Below, piece after piece: positions 9,193-13,020 of a DNA stretch of 13,020 nt. Source of the DNA: Actinomycetota bacterium (GTDB lineage Bacteria; Actinomycetota; Thermoleophilia; Gaiellales; Gaiellaceae). The first letter of the stretch is position 1; the number at the start of each line of letters is the position of its first letter. Below the pieces are notes generated by a model, which saw only the letters and a list, made by a program, of their open reading frames with translations, made no database searches and was not told the origin of the DNA. Location of the stretch: the NCBI GenBank assembly GCA_005883365.1, contig VAXA01000026.1:1-13020 (forward strand), in the 5' to 3' direction. Both the position numbers and the translations under genes were made by a program.

Positions 9193-9256
9193 GAGCTCAA
9201 GCTGCGGGCGCGGGCGGGCTCTCCGGCGCGGCCGGCTCGTCCCGCAGCTTGAGCTC
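9193..9256. repeat. Perfect 16-bp inverted repeat across the AI-2E transporter stop
   Basis: GAGCTCAAGCTGCGGG (9193-9208) is the exact reverse complement of CCCGCAGCTTGAGCTC (9241-9256), separated by 32 bp that include a GC-rich inner palindrome (CCGGCGCGGCCGG). The transporter stop codon lies in one arm. The mRNA would fold into a long 3'-end stem. There is no U-tract, so it is an unproven terminator or mRNA-stability element. Confidence 0.6.
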
Positions 9257-10399
9257 GATCTCCGCGAGCGGCTCGTCGCCTGCCCACTTCTGCAGCGCGA
9301 TCCGCTCCGAGAAGAACTCCCACGCGGCTCGCCCGGCGGCGAGCAGCGGCAAGGCGACGAGGATCCCGGCGAAGCCGTAGATCTCGCCCCCCGCCAGGAG
9401 GCCGAAGATCACGAGCAGCGGGTGAAGACGGAGAGAGCTCCCCATCACCTTTGGCACAACGACGTGACCCTCGAGCTGCTGGATTCCGAGGAACAGCAGG
9501 GCCACCCACAGCGCCGAGAGTGGGTGCTGGACCAGCGCGTACAGCACCGGCGGCGCGGCCCCGAGCCACGGGCCGAGGTACGGGATCAGCTCGGTGAAGG
9601 CCGCCCAGGCGCCGAACGCCGCGGCGTACTTCCCTCCGTTCGGCATCAGCCCGACAATCCCGAGGATCCACAGGCCGACTCCGACGCTGACGCCGATGAT
9701 CAGCGAGACGAGGAACTGCCCCTTGACGTAGCTCGCGACCGCCCGTTCCATCCGCACGATCAGCCCGCCGCGTCCTTGCGGCGGGAAGCGTCGGTCGAAG
9801 GCGTCCGAGAGCCGCTGCATGTCGAGCAGCATGTAGATCGAGACGACGACCACGAGAAAGGCGTCGAAGAGCAGCGTCACAACGGTCAGGCCCGCTCCCT
9901 CCGCCCAGCGCAGCGCCTTGGTCGTGTACTTCTGAACGTCCTTCGTTCCGACCTGGTTGAGGAACCTTTGGCCCTCGTGCTGGACGTGGACGCTGCTGAG
10001 GTGATGACGGTCGAGCCAGCGCTGAAAACGCGCGAGGTCGTGCTCGGCGCCCGTCTGCGGTGGGTGTCCGGAATCGGTCGTAAAGTAGTGGTCCACTCGG
10101 TGGGCGCCGCTGCGCGTCTGCTGCACGACCACCGTGGCGAGAGCGAGAATCGCGAGTGCGACAACCGCTGCGAACGCGAGATAGACGAGCGCAACCGCCG
10201 GTCCGCGTGGGATCCGGATCCGGCCGAGCGCGCGGACGAGCGGATTGAGGAGCAGTGCGATGAGCAGTGCCACGAGGAACAGGAAGAGCACGTGACGCAC
10301 GGCTCCCGCCACCGCCCACACGAGCAAGAGCAGCAGTGGCAGCAGCACGAGCTGCGCCCAACGCGGGATCTCGATGCGTACAGACGCAGGCGGCGTCAT
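9197..10399 (-). CDS. AI-2E / PerM-family membrane transporter
   Basis: A 400-residue polytopic protein. Two N-terminal helices (WAQLVLLPLLLLLVWAVAGA, VLFLFLVALLIALLLNPLV) and a third (ALVYLAFAAVVALAILALAT) precede a soluble stretch at about 90-170. The conserved C-terminal half follows, with LLFDAFLVVVVSIYMLLD, VKGQFLVSLIIGVSVGVGLW, LPNGGKYA-like spacing, ELIPYLGPWLGAAPPVLYAL, QQLEGHVVVPKVMGSSLRLH and IYGFAGILVALPLLA. The last motifs are hallmarks of the family, whose members export AI-2 or small molecules or act as Na+/H+ antiporters; the substrate here is unknown. ATG 10399 has no ribosome site but TACCAT 7 nt upstream. The C-terminus is Pro/Ala-rich and coincides with a large inverted repeat. 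It diverges from the M23-like gene across 147 bp. Confidence 0.93.
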   Translation of the reverse strand: MTPPASVRIEIPRWAQLVLLPLLLLLVWAVAGAVRHVLFLFLVALLIALLLNPLVRALGRIRIPRGPAVALVYLAFAAVVALAILALATVVVQQTRSGAHRVDHYFTTDSGHPPQTGAEHDLARFQRWLDRHHLSSVHVQHEGQRFLNQVGTKDVQKYTTKALRWAEGAGLTVVTLLFDAFLVVVVSIYMLLDMQRLSDAFDRRFPPQGRGGLIVRMERAVASYVKGQFLVSLIIGVSVGVGLWILGIVGLMPNGGKYAAAFGAWAAFTELIPYLGPWLGAAPPVLYALVQHPLSALWVALLFLGIQQLEGHVVVPKVMGSSLRLHPLLVIFGLLAGGEIYGFAGILVALPLLAAGRAAWEFFSERIALQKWAGDEPLAEIELKLRDEPAAPESPPAPAA

Positions 10400-10546
10400 G
10401 CGAGCGATGGTAACCGGGGTATCGGAAATGGCTGGAAGCGCGGCCGGCCAAGCCGTCCGCGCCCGGCCGAAGAGCTTGGGATCCAGGGAAATCTGGCGCT
10501 CGACTGGTGGGAAGAGCCCCGGCAGTGCGATAAGGTGCCGCGCGAC
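10400..10546. promoter_or_regulatory. Divergent intergenic region between transporter and M23-like genes
   Basis: This 147-bp gap should carry both promoters. For the minus gene TACCAT at 10407-10412 ends 7 nt before the ATG, suggesting a leaderless start. For the plus gene, GATAAGGTG at 10530-10538 supplies either a -10 (TAAGGT) or, more likely, the ribosome site AAGGTG 8 nt before the ATG. A GC-rich palindrome, GGCCGGCC, lies in the middle. No strong -35 box on either strand. Confidence 0.4.
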
Positions 10547-11314
10547 ATGCCGTCCTCGCGCCTCGCTGGGAGGCGGCCGGTCGAACGCCAACGGGCGCGC
10601 GCTGCGCGCCGGGCGCGCCGGGTCGCCCTTCTCGTCCTCCTCGCCGCAGTCTTCCTCGTGGCGCTGGGCCTGACCGCGTTCAGTCCCAGGACGGAGCGGG
10701 CGTCGGTCATCATCCCCCGCCCAAGCCTGGCCACGGTCGCGCAGACGCGGCCGACCCCCATGATCGTCGCGCTGCGCGGGCCGGTCAGCCTGCAGCTCCC
10801 GGTCTCGCAGGGACGCCTGACCGCGATCGGCTATCACTCCGCGCACGACGGCGCGCTCTCGCTCAAGCCGATCGGGCATCAGGCGAACGAGGGCCTCGTG
10901 CAGCGGATCGTGCATGGCATCTTCGGCGGCGGCGGCGGCGCGCCGCGGTGGTATCAGCTCGGCGGCGGCGGGACGTCGGCGATCGACGTCGGCGCCCCGG
11001 TCGGCAGCGACGCCTACTCGCCGGTGGACGGGACGGTCGTCGCGATCCGGCCCTTCGTCGTCGAGGGCAAGACGTACGGCTCCGAGATCGACATCCAGCC
11101 GCAGACGGCGCCGTCACTCGTCGTCGCGGTGACGCAGCTCGTCGCCGATCCGGCGCTCACGGTCGGCACGGCGGTCGTCAGCGGCGCGACGAAGCTCGGA
11201 CGGGTCGCCGACCTCGCCGCGATCGAGCGGCAGGCGCTCGCGCGCTACACGAACGACGCCGGGAACCACGTGACCGTCGAGGTCCGTGCCGCACCGGTGC
11301 TCGCAGCCGGCTAG
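10547..11314 (+). CDS. Membrane-anchored degenerate M23 (LytM-like) peptidase-fold protein
   Basis: A 255-residue protein. A very Arg-rich cytoplasmic N-terminus (1-25) precedes one membrane helix at about 26-44, so the rest is outside. Residues 140-246 have the M23 fold order: GTSAIDVGAPVGSDAYSPVD then GTVVAI, a beta stretch VEGKTYGSEIDIQPQ, LTVGTAVVSGATKLGRVADL and finally GNHVTVEVRAAP. In active M23 enzymes the equivalents are HxGxDIAAPxGTPVYAPADG, a YxHL and HLHFEV. Here the first zinc His is Thr, the second His is Thr, and only one His of the HxH remains. It is therefore probably inactive, a regulator or binding module like EnvC/NlpD LytM domains. It ends 14 bp before the phosphoesterase start, so the two likely form an operon. 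Confidence 0.8.
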   Translation: MPSSRLAGRRPVERQRARAARRARRVALLVLLAAVFLVALGLTAFSPRTERASVIIPRPSLATVAQTRPTPMIVALRGPVSLQLPVSQGRLTAIGYHSAHDGALSLKPIGHQANEGLVQRIVHGIFGGGGGAPRWYQLGGGGTSAIDVGAPVGSDAYSPVDGTVVAIRPFVVEGKTYGSEIDIQPQTAPSLVVAVTQLVADPALTVGTAVVSGATKLGRVADLAAIERQALARYTNDAGNHVTVEVRAAPVLAAG

Positions 11315-11319
11315 GAAGG
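11313..11319 (+). promoter_or_regulatory. Ribosome binding site that identifies a CTG start
   Basis: AGGAAGG overlaps the M23-like gene stop (TAG) and lies 9 nt before CTG 11329. There is no ATG, GTG or TTG in the right frame nearby, so the site supports initiation at CTG. Confidence 0.6.
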
Positions 11320-11328
11320 CATCCGGCC

Positions 11329-12105
11329 CTGAACATCCTCTTCCTCGCGGACGTCTTCGGCGTCCCCGGGCGCCGCGCCGTGGAGGAGCACCTGCCGGCG
11401 TTGCGCGAGCGGTACGAGGCCGACCTCGCGATCGTCAACGGCGAGAACGCCGCCGACGGCGCCGGCATCACGCCGAAGCTCGCCGACAAGCTGCTCGCCG
11501 CGGGAGCGGACGTGGTCACCCTCGGCAACCACACGTACCGCCGCAGCGGGATCGCGTCCTACCTCGCCGGCAGCGAGCGCGTGATCCGGCCGGCAAACTC
11601 CGGCTCGGAGACCCCGGGCCACGGGCTGGCGGTCGTCGAGGCGCGGAACGGTGTCCAGGTCGCCGTCGTCAACCTGCTGGGGCAGCTCTTCCTGCCGACA
11701 CCGGTCTCGCCCTGGGAGATCGTCGACACGCTCGTCGAGGAGGCGCGCGCGGCGGCGCCGGTCGTCGTCGTCGACTTCCACGCCGAGGCGACGAGCGAGA
11801 AGGTGGCCCTCGCGGCGTGGCTCGACGGCCGCGTGACCGCGGTGATCGGCACGCACACGCACATCCAGACGAACGACGCGCGCATCCTCCCGGGCGGGAC
11901 GGCAGCCGTCACCGACGCTGGGATGACGGGGCCGCACGACTCGGTGATCGGAGTCCGGGCGGAGCTCGCGATCGCGCGGATGCGGACGCGCCTACCCGTC
12001 CGGTTCGAGCCGGCGGAAGGCAACGTGCGGCTCGAGGGCGTCCTCCTCACGTGCACCGATGCGGGGCGGGCCGAGGCCATCGAGCTCGTCCGCGTCGCGG
12101 CCTGA
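11329..12105 (+). CDS. TIGR00282-family metallophosphoesterase (YmdB-like)
   Basis: A 258-residue protein of the YmdB family, a dinuclear-metal phosphodiesterase active on cyclic nucleotides such as 2',3'-cAMP in Bacillus. Metal ligands are in place when numbered from CTG 11329: D8 in FLADVFGVPGRR, E39 in VNGENAADGAGIT, N67 and H68 in TLGNHTY, H151 in VVVDFHAEATSEK, and H176 and H178 in IGTHTHIQT. GGTAAVTDAGMTGPHDSVIG is the family signature. The usual NHTWD of the family reads NHTYR here. The start is inferred to be CTG because the conserved N-terminus LNILFLADV begins there. The first GTG (11380) would remove D8. Co-transcription with the M23-like gene is probable. The 3' end overlaps the converging membrane-protein gene by 114 bp. 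Confidence 0.93.
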   Translation: MNILFLADVFGVPGRRAVEEHLPALRERYEADLAIVNGENAADGAGITPKLADKLLAAGADVVTLGNHTYRRSGIASYLAGSERVIRPANSGSETPGHGLAVVEARNGVQVAVVNLLGQLFLPTPVSPWEIVDTLVEEARAAAPVVVVDFHAEATSEKVALAAWLDGRVTAVIGTHTHIQTNDARILPGGTAAVTDAGMTGPHDSVIGVRAELAIARMRTRLPVRFEPAEGNVRLEGVLLTCTDAGRAEAIELVRVAA

Positions 12106-13020
12106 GACCGCGACGAGCCGGCGCAGAGGCAGCGCCGGCGCGAAGAGGACGAGCGCAGCGAAGGGGTAGAACCACGGGATGTACGTGTAGAGCCAGTACG
12201 TCACGACGAGCTCGAAGCCGGCGAGCAGCACGGCCGTCAGCGCGGCGAGCTGGAGCGGCGACTTGCGCCGCGGGAAGAACGCGGCTGCAATCGCCCCCGC
12301 GACGAGCAGCGCCTGCAGTACGTGCTGCAGGATGTGGAGGTCCGGCAGCCCGCGGGCGTGGTACTGCCCCCAGTCCCAGATCGACCACGGCGCGGCACGT
12401 CCGATCTGGAAGCCGACCGTCCGCGTCCAGAAGACGTGCGCCTCGTGAAACGGGTCCGGCGCGAGGAGCAGGATCGAGAACGCGGCGAGCGTCGCGGCTG
12501 CGAAGCCCAACGCAAAGCCGCGACTGGGCCTACGCCCCGGATACGTGAGCCAGAGCGGCGCGATGAGCAGGGACGCGAACTTCGTCCAGCCCGAGAACGC
12601 CGCGAGAATGCCGCGGGCCGCCGGTCTCGAGACGAGCCAGAAGCCCCAGACGAGGAAGCAGGGCATGATCACGTCGTTCGTGTTCGAGTTCGAGACGTAC
12701 TGGGTGAACGGGTACGCCGCCCAAGCGAACGCGAGCACGGCCGCGAGCCGCTGGCCGCCGAAGCGCAGCCCGACGAGCCAGAGGCCGAGCAGCGTGAGAA
12801 GGTCGAAGGCGATCGAGGCGAAGTGCGCCGCCGGCAGGCTGTCCCACTTCCCGCTCCAGCCGAGTGCGAGATAGCCGGGAATGTACGACTCGTACGCAGC
12901 CGGCCCGTACGTGTCTCCCTCCGGGTTCGCGCTCTCGCAGCGCCCGTTCGTCTGGATCCAGTTGCGGATCTCGCCCGACGCGTCAGCCGGGCCGCACGAC
13001 TTGCGGGTGTGCTCGACCGG
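11992..13020 (-). CDS. Polytopic membrane protein, glycosyltransferase-like, 5' end beyond window
   Basis: The C-terminal 343 residues of a multi-spanning protein, open at the right edge. An outside loop rich in Gly, Asn and Tyr (CESANPEGDTYGPAAYESYI, GYLALGWSGKWDSLPAAH) precedes about eight helices, such as ASIAFDLLTLLGLWLVGL, DVIMPCFLVWGFWLVS, ALGFAAATLAAFSILLL, ALLVAGAIAAAFF, ALTAVLLAGFELVVTYW and YIPWFYPFAALVLFAPAL. AYPFTQYVSNSNTNDVIMPC plus the PWSIWDWGQYHARG loop resemble actinobacterial GT39/GT87-like hypothetical membrane proteins that use polyprenyl-linked sugars; I cannot name the family with certainty. The helices end near 12110, and the last 40 or so hydrophilic residues (SGRDADELDGLGPPRIGARE and on) are read antisense through the phosphoesterase gene, so the stop may have drifted. 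Confidence 0.8.
   Translation of the reverse strand, partial: PVEHTRKSCGPADASGEIRNWIQTNGRCESANPEGDTYGPAAYESYIPGYLALGWSGKWDSLPAAHFASIAFDLLTLLGLWLVGLRFGGQRLAAVLAFAWAAYPFTQYVSNSNTNDVIMPCFLVWGFWLVSRPAARGILAAFSGWTKFASLLIAPLWLTYPGRRPSRGFALGFAAATLAAFSILLLAPDPFHEAHVFWTRTVGFQIGRAAPWSIWDWGQYHARGLPDLHILQHVLQALLVAGAIAAAFFPRRKSPLQLAALTAVLLAGFELVVTYWLYTYIPWFYPFAALVLFAPALPLRRLVAVSGRDADELDGLGPPRIGAREEDALEPHVAFRRLEPDG
12093..12115. terminator. Hairpin at the phosphoesterase stop codon
   Basis: CGTCGCGG and CCGCGACG (12093-12100 and 12108-12115) form an 8-bp GC stem with the loop CCTGAGA, which holds the stop TGA. It sits where two converging genes meet and could act as a bidirectional terminator. There is no T-tract on either side, and the minus gene reads on beyond it. 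Confidence 0.35.

Noticed and set aside
8654..10546. Long plus-strand open frame in front of the M23-like gene
   Set aside because: Stop codons are rare at this GC content. The frame is antisense to the lipoprotein and the transporter, both of which have clear protein signatures.
10925..10945. GGC run in the M23-like gene as a possible repeat element
   Set aside because: It simply encodes a short Gly linker (GGGGG) and is not organised as a longer repeat.

Overview
The window is very GC-rich, with codons ending almost always in G or C. It carries haem-synthesis genes, class III cyclase/STAND ATPase regulators, a TIGR00282-type phosphoesterase and several genes that appear to be leaderless. 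This fits a high-GC actinobacterium, probably class Thermoleophilia (Gaiella/Solirubrobacter-like). That placement is inference from gene content; no rRNA or other marker is present.

Layout. (1) 1-244, minus: a broken class III nucleotide-cyclase gene running off the left edge. (2) 254-790, minus: a PadR-family repressor, divergent from (3) 849-2015, plus: an FAD-dependent monooxygenase/reductase. The gap between them holds a consensus -35 box and two near-identical 17-bp palindromes, which form a self-contained switch. (4) 2012-8501, minus: a co-directional run, in transcription order hemB, hemL (frameshifted), a conserved hypothetical, a very large cyclase-ATPase-TPR-solute-binding fusion (frameshifted near its end) and a 50-residue membrane ORF. 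(5) 8539-9147, minus: a small secreted or lipoprotein-like protein, and 9197-10399, minus: an AI-2E/PerM-family membrane protein. (6) 10547-12105, plus: a membrane-anchored degenerate M23 (LytM-like) protein, then a YmdB/TIGR00282 phosphoesterase that seems to start at CTG. (7) 11992-13020, minus: the C-terminal 343 residues of a multi-spanning membrane protein, overlapping the phosphoesterase gene tail-to-tail.

How the genes work together. HemB and HemL are the porphobilinogen synthase and glutamate-1-semialdehyde aminotransferase steps of C5-pathway haem synthesis, and are translationally coupled. The large fusion protein looks like a one-polypeptide cytoplasmic receptor. A peptide/nickel-binding-protein-like domain would sense a ligand, a STAND ATPase plus TPRs would relay it, and an apparently intact adenylyl cyclase domain would give the output. 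It is the most unusual object in the window.

A caution on quality: three genes (the left-edge cyclase, the large fusion and hemL) each lack an internal stretch of conserved protein and change frame exactly there. Three such events in about 7 kb, one in a haem gene expected to be essential, suggest assembly or sequencing error more than true gene decay. No tRNA, rRNA, CRISPR array, transposase or integrase was seen.
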